From positions 755,001-819,000 of the forward strand of contig NZ_CP029761.1 in the NCBI RefSeq assembly GCF_006874585.1: 64,000 nt of DNA. Reading direction: 5' to 3'. Made by a program: the position numbers and the translations under genes. The notes beneath the pieces were generated by a model, which did no database searches, was not told where the DNA came from, and saw only the letters and a list, made by a program, of their open reading frames with translations. The stretch comes from Sphingomonas sp. IC081 (GTDB taxonomy: Bacteria; Pseudomonadota; Alphaproteobacteria; Sphingomonadales; Sphingomonadaceae). Shown piece after piece: positions 33,911 to 44,622 of the stretch; position 1 is the stretch's first letter, and each line of letters opens with the position of its first letter.

Positions 33911-35725
33911 TCAGGCGTAACGCGAACGCACCAGCTTCTCGAGCACGGCGAGCGGCAGGGCGCCCTTCAGCAGCACCGAGTGGAACGCCCTGGGGTCCCA
34001 CTTGTCGCCCGCCTTGGCGCGGGCCTCGTCGCGCAGCTTCACCCACATGGTATGGCCGATCTTGTAGCTGCAGGCCTGGCCCGGCCAGACGGTGTAGCGG
34101 TCGATCTCGCCCTGGCTGCGGCCGCGGGCGATGCCGGTGGTGGCGATCAGGAAGTCGGTCGCCTTCTCGCGGCTCCAGCGCTTGGCGTGCATGCCGGAAT
34201 CGACGACGAGGCGGGTCGCGCGGAACAGCAGCGATTGCAGGTAGCCGACCTGGCCCAGCGGATCGCCGTCGAACATGCCCATCTCGTCGGCCAGCTGCTC
34301 CGAATAGAGCGCCCAGCCTTCGCTGTAGCCGCTGAAGCCGCCGCGGCGGCGGATCATCGGGATGTCCTGCGATTCGAGCGCGAGCATGACCTGCAGGTGA
34401 TGGCCCGGCACCGCCTCGTGGTGCGTCAGCGTGGCGAGGCCGAACTTCGGCCGGTCGAAGGTATCGCGCAAGTTGATGTAGTAGATCGCCGGGCGTGAAC
34501 CATCGAGCGAGGCGTTCTGGTAATAGCCGCCCGGGGCGCCGGCCTGAATGGCGGGCGGCACGCGGCGCACTTCCACCGGGGCCTTGGGCAGGACTGCGAA
34601 CTGCTCGGGCAGGCGGGGCTGCATCTTGAGGATCTGCGCGTTGAGTTCGGCCAGCAGGGCGGCGCGGCCCTCGTCGGTATTGGGGAAAAGCTGGTCCGGC
34701 CGCTGGTTGAGCGCCACAAGCCGCTCGCCGACGGTGCCCTGGCTCATGCCCTGTGCCTTGAGGATACCGTCGATCCGGCCGCTGATCTCAGCCACCTGAT
34801 CGAGACCCATCTGGTGGATCTCGTCCCCGCTGAGGCGCACCGTCGTTGCCGCTTCGGCGGCCGAGGCGTAATAGGCATCGCCATCGGGCAGGCGCCACAC
34901 ACCGGCCTCATGCGTGGCCTTGGCGCGCAGCTGGGTGACGAGCGCGCGCTGGCGGTCGAGCGCCGGGAACACCTTCTCTGCCACGACTTTCGCCGCATCG
35001 GCCGCGCGGTCCGCAGGCAGGCCCGCCTTGGCCAGCTTGGCGGCAAAGCCGGTGACAAGGCCGGTTTCGCCGGCCGGCTTGTCGCGCAGGGCGGCGAACT
35101 GCTTGAGCGCCGTGTCGAGGATATAGTCCGGCGCGAAGACACCGCGCGCGGCATCGGCGCCCTGGCGTTCGGTTTCCTGATCCAGAACGGTGGCGAAAGC
35201 GCCGAGGCGCGCCACATAGGCATCGGCGTCAGAGGCGTCCTTCACCCGGTGCTGGGTGTCGAGGAAGTCCGGCACGTCCTGATAGGCGCCGGAGAGCTGG
35301 CTGATCAGGTACGGCGCGAAGCGGCCGCCGCTGGAGCCGTAGGTGAAGGTCTCCTGCCCGGCGATCGAGCGTTCGAGCTGGTAGGTGACGACATCGTAGT
35401 CGAGCGCGGCATCCTCGCCGAGACCCGTGCGGCCGATCGCCTTGATCGAGGCCAGTTCCTGCCGCGAACGGGCAAGGTCCTTCGCGCTGTCGGCGGCACT
35501 GCGGCCGGAAAGCTGCGATTTCAGAGCCGCGTTCTTGCCGGTGTCGAGACCGAGGCGGGTCGCGCCTTCGGGGCTTTGCGTCAGGCGGTCATTGAAGATC
35601 GTGTCGAGCAGCGTGCGCAGTTTCTGGTCTGCGGGTTTGGCCGAAGCGGCGGCAAAGGCGGCGGACGGAAGCCCGGCGGCCAGTGCGGCCACGCTGGCCT
35701 GCCCCAGGAATGAGCGGCGATCCAT
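33911..35725 (-). CDS. Exported DUF885 family protein (metallopeptidase-like), copy 1
   Basis: The product is 604 aa from ATG at 35725. The N-terminus MDRRSFLGQASVAALAAGLP looks like a Tat signal. The DUF885 family is predicted to be a gluzincin-type metallopeptidase. The zinc-site motif HHEAVPGHHLQ is at about residues 428-438, with a downstream YSEGWALYSEQLADEMG carrying the expected glutamate ligand. It is a paralogue of the 609-aa gene at 40193; both share HEAVPGHH, EGWxLYSE and the WPGQA-YKIG ending. Substrate is unknown. Confidence 0.85.
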   Translation of the reverse strand: MDRRSFLGQASVAALAAGLPSAAFAAASAKPADQKLRTLLDTIFNDRLTQSPEGATRLGLDTGKNAALKSQLSGRSAADSAKDLARSRQELASIKAIGRTGLGEDAALDYDVVTYQLERSIAGQETFTYGSSGGRFAPYLISQLSGAYQDVPDFLDTQHRVKDASDADAYVARLGAFATVLDQETERQGADAARGVFAPDYILDTALKQFAALRDKPAGETGLVTGFAAKLAKAGLPADRAADAAKVVAEKVFPALDRQRALVTQLRAKATHEAGVWRLPDGDAYYASAAEAATTVRLSGDEIHQMGLDQVAEISGRIDGILKAQGMSQGTVGERLVALNQRPDQLFPNTDEGRAALLAELNAQILKMQPRLPEQFAVLPKAPVEVRRVPPAIQAGAPGGYYQNASLDGSRPAIYYINLRDTFDRPKFGLATLTHHEAVPGHHLQVMLALESQDIPMIRRRGGFSGYSEGWALYSEQLADEMGMFDGDPLGQVGYLQSLLFRATRLVVDSGMHAKRWSREKATDFLIATTGIARGRSQGEIDRYTVWPGQACSYKIGHTMWVKLRDEARAKAGDKWDPRAFHSVLLKGALPLAVLEKLVRSRYA

Positions 35726-35968
35726 GAAATTTCCCCTTGTTGAGGCGTGTCTTGACGGTGGTGCGACCCTTGTCGCGCGCACCCTAGGACGGGGCCGGGA
35801 GCAAAGGCAATCCTGAGGGTATACGATTTTGCGCCGCTTTCCGGGCGGCGCGCAAGGCCGCGCTCAGGGTGGCGTTCCCGCCACGGCGGGCGGGATATCG
35901 CAATTCCCGAACAGTCTGACTGCGGTATCCCGCTTGCCGAGCCTGCGCGGCTGCATTATCGGCGCCTC

Positions 35969-38625
<2,657 letters not shown>

Positions 38626-38629
<4 letters not shown>

Positions 38630-39174
38630 GCTTGCATATGCCGAGGCGTGGGCCGGGGCGAAATCGGCCCGGCGCGGCCCGCCCCGGCTTTCGCCCCGGC
38701 TTTCGCCTTGTCTTTGGCCTTGTCTTTTACGCTGCCTTCTTCTGCTCCGCGCCGCCCTGTGTGGCGGCGCAGGCGACCGCGTTTCCGGAAGGCATCTTCA
38801 GTTCGGTCCATGAATCGCGCGAGACCGGCGATCTTGGTGGGTTGGAGCTTCGGCTGTTTCGCAGTGACGAAAGGCTGATGGCCGAAGTCGTGCTGTGCGA
38901 GGGCTGGTGCAACGTGTCGCACATCGTGCCGGTCAGGCTTGTGGATGGGCGGTATCGGCTCCGGTTTGTCGAGCATTATGAAGGCTCGGGCGGCGGCGAT
39001 GATCTCATTACCGAGGTTGAACTGCTACCGGCCGGGAACGCGTTTCGGGCACGGCTGTCATCGCCGGGGCAGGCGGAGGCATCGTCCTGGGATGACGCAT
39101 TCCGGCTGCGTCCCCTGAAGCAGCCTTACGGCCTTGCCGTGGCGCATCACGGCGGCGAACCCGGTACCCCATGA
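38626..39174 (+). CDS. Small exported protein between alaS and glutaminase
   Basis: The product is up to 182 aa from GTG at 38626, which overlaps the alaS stop; an ATG at 38638 is also possible. A basic N-terminus with a 12-bp DNA repeat ([15 protein letters not shown]) leads into a hydrophobic stretch ending CVAAQA, which looks like a signal peptide near residues 30-49. The mature part is beta-rich with [20 protein letters not shown] and a C-x3-C pair (LCEGWCNVS). The family is unknown to me. Its stop overlaps the glutaminase start (ATGA), so alaS, this gene and glsA may be coupled. Confidence 0.7.
38681..38728 (+). repeat. Four 12-bp tandem units in a gene start
   Basis: GCCCCGGCTTTC occurs twice (38681-38704), followed by GCCTTGTCTTTG and GCCTTGTCTTTT (38705-38728). 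The units encode the hydrophobic and basic part of the presumed signal peptide, so copy-number change would lengthen or shorten it in 4-residue steps. Confidence 0.85.
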
Positions 39175-40112
39175 CCCCGATCCCCACCCTGATCGCCGGG
39201 ATCGCCGAGGAACTGCGTTTTGCCGACAATCGCGGCAAGGTGGCGAACTATATCCCGCCGCTGGCCTTGGTGCCCGACACCCGGTTCGGGATCGCGGTGG
39301 TCATGGCCGACGGCACCGTGCACACCGCTGGGGATGCCGAGGAGCCGTTCTCGATCCAGTCGATCTCGAAAGTCTTTGCGCTGACGCTGGCGCTCGGCGC
39401 GGTGGGCGACCAGCTCTGGCAGCGGGTCGGGCGCGAGCCTTCGGGCAGTGCGTTCAACTCCATCGTCCAGCTCGAGACCGAGCACGGCATCCCGCGCAAC
39501 CCCTTCATCAACGCGGGCGCCATCGTCGTGTGCGACGTGCTGCTCGGGCGGCTGCAGCCGCGCGAGGCGATCGGGCAGATGCTGCGATTCGTGCGCGAAC
39601 TGGCGGGCGACGATACCATCGCCATCGACGAGACCGTGGCCCGCGCCGAGCAGGACAGCGGCTTCCGCAACAAGGCGCTGGCCAACTACATGCGCGCCTT
39701 CGGCAATATCGAGGGCGAGGTCGACCTGGTGCTGGGCACCTATTTCCACTTCTGCGCGCTCGCCATGTCGTGCCGCCAGCTGGCGATGGCGGGGCGCTTC
39801 CTGATGGGCGGCGGGGTGTCCGACGGTCACCGCGTCATCACCGAGAAGCGCGCGCGGCGCATCAATGCGCTGATGATGTCCTGCGGCCACTACGACAACT
39901 CGGGCGACTTCGCCTACCGCATCGGCCTGCCGGGCAAGTCGGGGGTGGGCGGCGGCATCCTCGCGGTGGCGCCGGGGATCGCCAGCATCGCGGTCTGGTC
40001 GCCCGGGCTCAACGCCAGCGGCAATTCGCAGCTTGGCCAGCTCGCGCTGGAGCGGCTGGTGCAGCGCACCGGCTGGTCGGTGTTCGAGCCGCGCGTTTCG
40101 GAAGGTCTGTAA
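39171..40112 (+). CDS. glsA: Glutaminase A
   Basis: The product is 313 aa. It hydrolyses glutamine to glutamate and ammonia and has a beta-lactamase-like fold. The catalytic S-x-x-K is Ser64-Lys67 ([10 protein letters not shown]). [32 protein letters not shown] and [12 protein letters not shown] are family signatures. The start overlaps the upstream stop by 4 bases. No signal peptide is seen, so it acts in the cytoplasm. Confidence 0.95.
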   Translation: MTPIPTLIAGIAEELRFADNRGKVANYIPPLALVPDTRFGIAVVMADGTVHTAGDAEEPFSIQSISKVFALTLALGAVGDQLWQRVGREPSGSAFNSIVQLETEHGIPRNPFINAGAIVVCDVLLGRLQPREAIGQMLRFVRELAGDDTIAIDETVARAEQDSGFRNKALANYMRAFGNIEGEVDLVLGTYFHFCALAMSCRQLAMAGRFLMGGGVSDGHRVITEKRARRINALMMSCGHYDNSGDFAYRIGLPGKSGVGGGILAVAPGIASIAVWSPGLNASGNSQLGQLALERLVQRTGWSVFEPRVSEGL

Positions 40113-40192
40113 AAAGCCGGGCGCCGCCCTTGCCAAGCCTTTGGCGAGATTGCAGGTTCCGCGCCATCTTTTGAGATCCCCGGGGGACTACC

Positions 40193-42022
40193 ATGATCGA
40201 TCGCATGTCTACCGCGCGCCGTGTGCGCGGCTCGCTGGCGCTGGCGCTGCTGCTTTGCACGAGCGGTCTGGCCACGAGCGCACTGGCCGCGCCTGCACAA
40301 GCCCAGACGCCCGTCGCCGCAGCGCCCTCCGCGGCGGAAACGCAGCTTCAGGCGGTGCTGGACGCGCACTGGACGTGGACGCTGACGATCAATCCCTTCC
40401 TTGCCTCGACGCTGGGCGACCACGGCGCCGACGGCAAGATGCCCGACATGAGCCTTGCCGCCGCCGACCGCAACGCGGCGCAGGAGCAGCGCTTCTACGA
40501 CCAGCTCGCCGCCATTCCCGATGCGCAGCTGTCGGAAGGTGGCCGCACCAACAAGGGCGTGCTGATGCGCATGCTCAAGGACGACATCGACGGCAACCGC
40601 TTCGGCGAGCGGATGATGCTGTTCACCACCTATTCGAACTGGGCGCAGGGTTTTGCCGATCTGGCGAACTCGCTGCCGCTCAACGACAAGGCGGACTACC
40701 AGTCCTATCTCGACCGTCTTGCCCAGTTCCCCAGGTACAACGCGCAGGCGCTGGAGATCAGCAACCGCGCCATTGCGGAGGGCTATGTGCTGCCGTGCGC
40801 GGTGCTGGGCAATACCGCGCAGACGCTCTCCGGCCCGGTGGAGGGCAGGCCCGAGGACACCCGCTTCTACGCGCCCTTCACCCGCACCCGTCCGGCCTCG
40901 ATCAGCGAGGCGGAGTGGAGCGCGATGCAGGCCCGTGCGGTCACCATCATCCGCGACACCCTGACGCCCGAATACCGGGGGCTGCGCAAGTGGTTCGAGG
41001 CGAAATACCAGCCCGCCTGCCGCAAGAACGACAGCGCCTCCACGCTGCCGCAGGGCAAGGAATGGTACGCGCTGCAGGCCCGCATCCACACCACCACCGA
41101 CCTCACGCCCGACCAGATCCACCAGATCGGCCTCGACGAAGTGAAGCGCATCACCGCGCGCATGGACGCGGTGGCGGGCAAGGCGGGCTATGCCAACCGC
41201 GCCGATTTCATTCGCAAGATCCAGAGCGATCCGCAGTACTTCGCCAAGTCTCCCGAGGACCTGCTGGCGGTCGCCGCGCTGCAGGCCAAGCGCATCGACG
41301 GCATGATGCCGCGCTATTTCGGCAAGCTGCCGCGCCTGCCTTACGGCATCAAGCCGATCCCGGCCGAAACCGCCGAGGGCACGACCACCGCCTATTATTT
41401 CCCCGGCTCGCCCGAGGCGGGGATCGCGGGCAATTACTATGTCAACACCTCGAAGCTGGACCAGCGCCCGCTCTGGGAACTGCCCGCGCTCACCGCGCAT
41501 GAGGCGGTGCCGGGGCACCACAACCAGATCGCGCTCCAGCAGGAGCAGGACCTGCCGCCGGTCCGCAAGTACGCGGCCGGTTTCACCGCCTTTGTCGAGG
41601 GCTGGGGCCTCTATTCCGAGTATCTCGGCGAGGAGATGGGCCTCTACGATACCAACGAGAAGATGATGGGCCGACTGTCCTACGAGTTGTGGCGCGCCTG
41701 CCGTCTGGTCGTGGATACCGGCATCCACGCCAAGGGCTGGGACAAGGCCCGCGCGGTCGCCTTCATGAAGGCCAACACCGCGCTGACCGACGCCAATATC
41801 GATGCCGAGGTGAACCGCTACATCTCCTGGCCGGGTCAGGCGCTGGGCTACAAGATCGGCGAGATCCGCATCCGCGAACTGCGCGGCAAGGCGGAAAAGG
41901 CGCTGGGCGACAAGTTCGACTTGCGCGCCTTCCACGATCTGGTGCTGTCGCAGGGGCCGGTGCCGCTCGACGTGCTCTCGGCCTCGGTCGACCGCTGGAT
42001 CGCGGCGAAGAAGGCGGCGTGA
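40193..42022 (+). CDS. Exported DUF885 family protein (metallopeptidase-like), copy 2
   Basis: The product is 609 aa with a signal peptide (hydrophobic LALALLLCTSGLATSALA, cut near APA-QAQ). The zinc-site motif LTAHEAVPGHHNQIALQ (about residues 432-448) and FVEGWGLYSEYLGEEMG match the first DUF885 gene. The region between residues 30 and 300 is divergent, so the two paralogues probably differ in substrate. A clear terminator follows. Confidence 0.85.
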   Translation: MIDRMSTARRVRGSLALALLLCTSGLATSALAAPAQAQTPVAAAPSAAETQLQAVLDAHWTWTLTINPFLASTLGDHGADGKMPDMSLAAADRNAAQEQRFYDQLAAIPDAQLSEGGRTNKGVLMRMLKDDIDGNRFGERMMLFTTYSNWAQGFADLANSLPLNDKADYQSYLDRLAQFPRYNAQALEISNRAIAEGYVLPCAVLGNTAQTLSGPVEGRPEDTRFYAPFTRTRPASISEAEWSAMQARAVTIIRDTLTPEYRGLRKWFEAKYQPACRKNDSASTLPQGKEWYALQARIHTTTDLTPDQIHQIGLDEVKRITARMDAVAGKAGYANRADFIRKIQSDPQYFAKSPEDLLAVAALQAKRIDGMMPRYFGKLPRLPYGIKPIPAETAEGTTTAYYFPGSPEAGIAGNYYVNTSKLDQRPLWELPALTAHEAVPGHHNQIALQQEQDLPPVRKYAAGFTAFVEGWGLYSEYLGEEMGLYDTNEKMMGRLSYELWRACRLVVDTGIHAKGWDKARAVAFMKANTALTDANIDAEVNRYISWPGQALGYKIGEIRIRELRGKAEKALGDKFDLRAFHDLVLSQGPVPLDVLSASVDRWIAAKKAA

Positions 42023-42032
42023 CGGAAAGGAG

Positions 42033-42057
42033 AGGGCGGGTCCAGACCCGCCCTTTG
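42033..42057 (+). terminator. Terminator after DUF885 copy 2
   Basis: AGGGCGGGT (42033-42041) pairs with ACCCGCCCT (42046-42054), followed by TTTG. It is a compact intrinsic terminator 11 bases after the stop codon. Confidence 0.75.
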
Positions 42058-42069
42058 TGTTGAAAGGCC

Positions 42070-42579
42070 ATGGCCGATACCCCGCTCAAGACCGCCTTTG
42101 CGCCGGTAACCGACGCGGATACCCGCGTGCTGCTGCTGGGCAGCCTGCCCGGCGAGAAATCGCTGGCGGCGGGCGAGTATTACGCCAATCGCGGCAATGC
42201 CTTCTGGTGGCTGCTGGGCGAAGTGCTGGGCGAACAGGACCTTGCCGCCGCCCCTTATGCCGAGCGGCTCGCGCGGCTGCTGCGCCGTCATGTCGGCCTG
42301 TGGGACGTGATCGAGAGCGCGCGGCGGCAGGGCAGTCTCGACACCGCCATTCGTGAGGCGACGCACCGCGATCTGGCCGCCTTCGCCGCAACGCTGCCGT
42401 CCCTGCGCCTGATCGGTTTCAACGGCGGCAAGGCGGCCAGGGACGGGCGGCGGCAGCTATCCGGTAGCGAAAGCCGCTGGGCGCTGCTCGACCTGCCGTC
42501 ATCCAGCGGGGCCCATGCCAGTATGTCGAAAGCGGCCAAGCTGGCGGCGTGGCGGCAGATCGAGGGGTATTTGACTTAG
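42070..42579 (+). CDS. Hypoxanthine/deoxyinosine DNA glycosylase (UDG superfamily)
   Basis: The product is 169 aa. The motif LLLGSLPGEKSL with YYANRGNAFWWLLG matches family 6 of the uracil-DNA-glycosylase superfamily, which removes deaminated adenine (hypoxanthine) and sometimes uracil from DNA. The Asn after RG is the expected catalytic residue. The second motif reads LPSSSGAHAS. It could be confused with MUG-type glycosylases, but the GSLPG/YYANRxNxFW signature favours this family. It is a single gene ahead of low-GC DNA. Confidence 0.85.
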   Translation: MADTPLKTAFAPVTDADTRVLLLGSLPGEKSLAAGEYYANRGNAFWWLLGEVLGEQDLAAAPYAERLARLLRRHVGLWDVIESARRQGSLDTAIREATHRDLAAFAATLPSLRLIGFNGGKAARDGRRQLSGSESRWALLDLPSSSGAHASMSKAAKLAAWRQIEGYLT

Positions 42580-42623
42580 GGCGAATGTGGTGTTTGGGGC
42601 GGCTTTTTGCGCCACCATTGCGG

Positions 42624-43016
42624 TTAACGGTATCCAGACGGGAGAGGCTTGGCTGGAGGAGCCTGCAACGAACATCGGCGCTCCGCGTCCTCAACCCGAT
42701 TATAAGAACCTGCAGAATTACGTCGAAGCCTCCAGGTGCGTGGCTCAGACGGCTCCGCCATGTGTTGAATGGACCTGACAGCCAACCGAGAAGATTTTAC
42801 CGTTCCTTCAAGGACTTTTTTGACCTCGATTTCAAGGGCGTAGGGAAACGTAAAATTTATGAAGCCCTTGCGTTCACGGACTTCGCCCCTGTGTTGACTG
42901 ACGATACTTCCTACAATCTTTACGTCGTAACACTCCGCATGGGCATTGGCAGTTCCTGCGGCCAGAAGAAACGCCGCCAGCGGCGCGGCGGATGAAAAGC
43001 GGACTAGGGATAGCAT
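42624..43016 (-). CDS. Exported hypothetical protein in a lower-GC patch
   Basis: The product is 130 aa from ATG at 43016, with a signal peptide (MLSLVRFSSAAPLAAFLLAAGTANA-HAE). The mature part contains CYDVKIVGSIVSQH and two more distal Cys and looks soluble. I do not recognise it. The gene and its surroundings are near 50% GC with codon use unlike the neighbours, which suggests recent gain. No neighbour suggests a function. Confidence 0.65.
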   Translation of the reverse strand: MLSLVRFSSAAPLAAFLLAAGTANAHAECYDVKIVGSIVSQHRGEVRERKGFINFTFPYALEIEVKKVLEGTVKSSRLAVRSIQHMAEPSEPRTWRLRRNSAGSYNRVEDAERRCSLQAPPAKPLPSGYR

Positions 43017-43124
43017 CTTGGCAACGTACCCGACCTCATGTCCGTTTCGCATCCAAAATCGACATCGCCACCCGCTCAGGCTGGGCCTGTCAAAGCCCCC
43101 GGCGGGCGTGGCGCAGCGCCTCCC

Positions 43125-43158
43125 CATGTTTCGACAAGCTCGGCATGGGCGGGGTGAC
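43125..43158. repeat. Widespread 'TTCGACAAGCTC' intergenic repeat, one copy
   Basis: CATGTTTCGACAAGCTCGGCATG (positions 43125-43147), followed by GGCGGGGTGAC, matches a hairpin repeat that I recall from intergenic DNA of many environmental Proteobacteria (TTCGACAAGCTCAGG type). It lies between the exported hypothetical gene and the small gene at 43183. Confidence 0.5.
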
Positions 43159-43182
43159 GGCAACGCACCCCATCCCGGCCGA

Positions 43183-43431
43183 TCAATCGCCTGCTTTGCG
43201 GTCGGCATAGGGCTTCATCACTGCGTAGGCCGCATCCATCGCCTCCTGCGGCAGCGTTTCGAGGTAACGCAGCGCTTCCTTGTAGGTGAGGAACGGCTGG
43301 TCATCGACCACGACCGGCGTGGTGCGTCCATTGAAGATGCGGCGCAGCAGCCGTTTCTGGGTGCGCCCCAGCGTGCCGGGTTCGACGGGGGCTTCTGCCG
43401 GAGTTTCGGCGGGGTTTTCGTCTTCGCTCAT
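43183..43431 (-). CDS. Small acidic hypothetical protein
   Basis: The product is 82 aa from ATG at 43431. A Pro/Glu-rich N-terminus (MSEDENPAETPAEAPVEPG) precedes a basic helical part (QKRLLRRIFNGRTTPVVVDD) and an amphipathic end (LTYKEALRYLETLPQEAMDA). There is no signal or TM segment. It follows the 343-aa membrane-protein gene on the same strand after 47 bases, so they may form a unit. The family is unknown to me. Confidence 0.7.
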   Translation of the reverse strand: MSEDENPAETPAEAPVEPGTLGRTQKRLLRRIFNGRTTPVVVDDQPFLTYKEALRYLETLPQEAMDAAYAVMKPYADRKAGD

Positions 43432-43478
43432 CGTATGTTCCGAAAAAGGAGCGCCTCTGGACCAATTGGCCGGGCTTG

Positions 43479-44510
43479 TTAACGGGTTTCTTGGGAAAGG
43501 CGCGCGGCAAGCGCGGCATGGAAGGCGGCGGGATCGTCGACCCGGAAGGCGAGCGCGCGGATCGGCGGGCGTTCCCGCAGCAGGGGTTTTCGCGCGATGG
43601 GGCGGGCGAGGCGGACGATCACGTTGGGCCAGGCCAGCAGCGCCATGTTGCGCGTTGTGGCGGCTTTCACTTCCGCGGCGGTGACTTCGGATGCGAGCTG
43701 CGCGATCTCGGCAAAGGCGATGCGCTGCTCGGCCAGCACGCCGCTGCGGACCGTCAGGCCGTCCGCGGTCAGCAGGATCGGGCGCAGGCGCAGCGAGCGG
43801 ATCAGGCCGACGAAATAAAGCAGCGCCACGATGCCCAGTTCCAGCAGCAGGTTGGCCACGCGCGGGCTCCACAGCCGCAGCACCACGTCCATCACGCCGA
43901 TCTCGATCGCCTGCAGGGCCAGCAGCACGCCCATCATCGGCGCGAGATGGCGGTGGTAGGCAAAGGGCAGGGCGGCCGCAGGTACGTCCGGTTTTGCGCG
44001 CCAGCCGGTCAGCGCCAGGCGCAGCACGGTCACTTCGGCCATGGCCAGGCGCCATAGCGGCTCGGGCACGATCTGCATTGCCGCGCGGTGCCAGCGCTCG
44101 CCGGGAGCGCCGCCGCGCCATGCTTGCCCCGCGCGCAGCAGCGACCAGCCGGTGTGGAGCAGGACCGTCAGGATCAGCGCCACCCAGATCGCGGGCATCG
44201 CGCCAAGCCCCATGCGCACCGCAGGCGGCGCGCCGAGCAGGACCACCAGCGCCGCTGCCGCCAGCCGCGCCAGCACGGCTTGCCGCGAGGGGTGATGATC
44301 CGTGCTGCGCGCCATCAGCGAGAGCACCAGCGTATCGGCGGCGATCCACACGAACAGCAGCGCGGCGATGCGGGGGTGGCGCCAGGCAATTTCGCTGTGT
44401 CCGGCCAGTTTCGCCAGCGCTATGGCGAGGAGCGGAAACGCCAGCCATGCAAGATTCTGCGCAAGATTCTGCAAGGGCTTGTGTGCGGCTGCGGTCCTCA
44501 TCGCTGGCAT
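43479..44510 (-). CDS. Multi-pass membrane protein of unknown function
   Basis: The product is 343 aa with AGGAGA 7 bases before its ATG. Hydrophobic helices are at about 20-36, 47-63, 83-100, 106-122, 195-212 and 222-240, followed by a soluble, PH-like C-terminal part (LTADGLTVRSGVLAEQRIAFAEI, ALLAWPNVIVRLARPI), as in some bPH2-type membrane proteins. A 12-bp DNA duplication near the start gives the peptide repeat AQNLAQNL. The role is not known. Confidence 0.7.
   Translation of the reverse strand: MPAMRTAAAHKPLQNLAQNLAWLAFPLLAIALAKLAGHSEIAWRHPRIAALLFVWIAADTLVLSLMARSTDHHPSRQAVLARLAAAALVVLLGAPPAVRMGLGAMPAIWVALILTVLLHTGWSLLRAGQAWRGGAPGERWHRAAMQIVPEPLWRLAMAEVTVLRLALTGWRAKPDVPAAALPFAYHRHLAPMMGVLLALQAIEIGVMDVVLRLWSPRVANLLLELGIVALLYFVGLIRSLRLRPILLTADGLTVRSGVLAEQRIAFAEIAQLASEVTAAEVKAATTRNMALLAWPNVIVRLARPIARKPLLRERPPIRALAFRVDDPAAFHAALAARLSQETR
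44449..44472 (-). repeat. Two 12-bp tandem units near a gene start
   Basis: GCAAGATTCTGC is duplicated exactly at 44449-44460 and 44461-44472, within codons about 13-20 of the 343-aa membrane-protein gene. Confidence 0.85.
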
Positions 44511-44520
44511 CGGCGTTCTC

Positions 44521-44622
44521 CTGAAAGTTCAGCGTCCGTTTGAAAAATGCCAAATGGGCATTTTGGGGAGAGGGCCGGAGCCGCTAAATTCGCGTTTCGC
44601 GAATTTTCAAACGGACTTTCAG
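44521..44622. repeat. Dispersed stop-codon-linked hairpin repeat, copy B (double-ended)
   Basis: Outer arms CTGAAAGT...CCGTTTGAAAA and TTTTCAAACGGACTTTCAG (44604-44622) are inverted repeats of each other, apart from a 5-base insertion in the left arm. Inside are two perfect hairpins: AAAATGCC/GGCATTTT (44544-44564) and AAATTCGCG/CGCGAATTT (44586-44606), split by a GC-rich spacer. The right arm supplies the TGA stop (44619-44621) of the antiporter gene. Parts match copies A and C. Confidence 0.8.
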
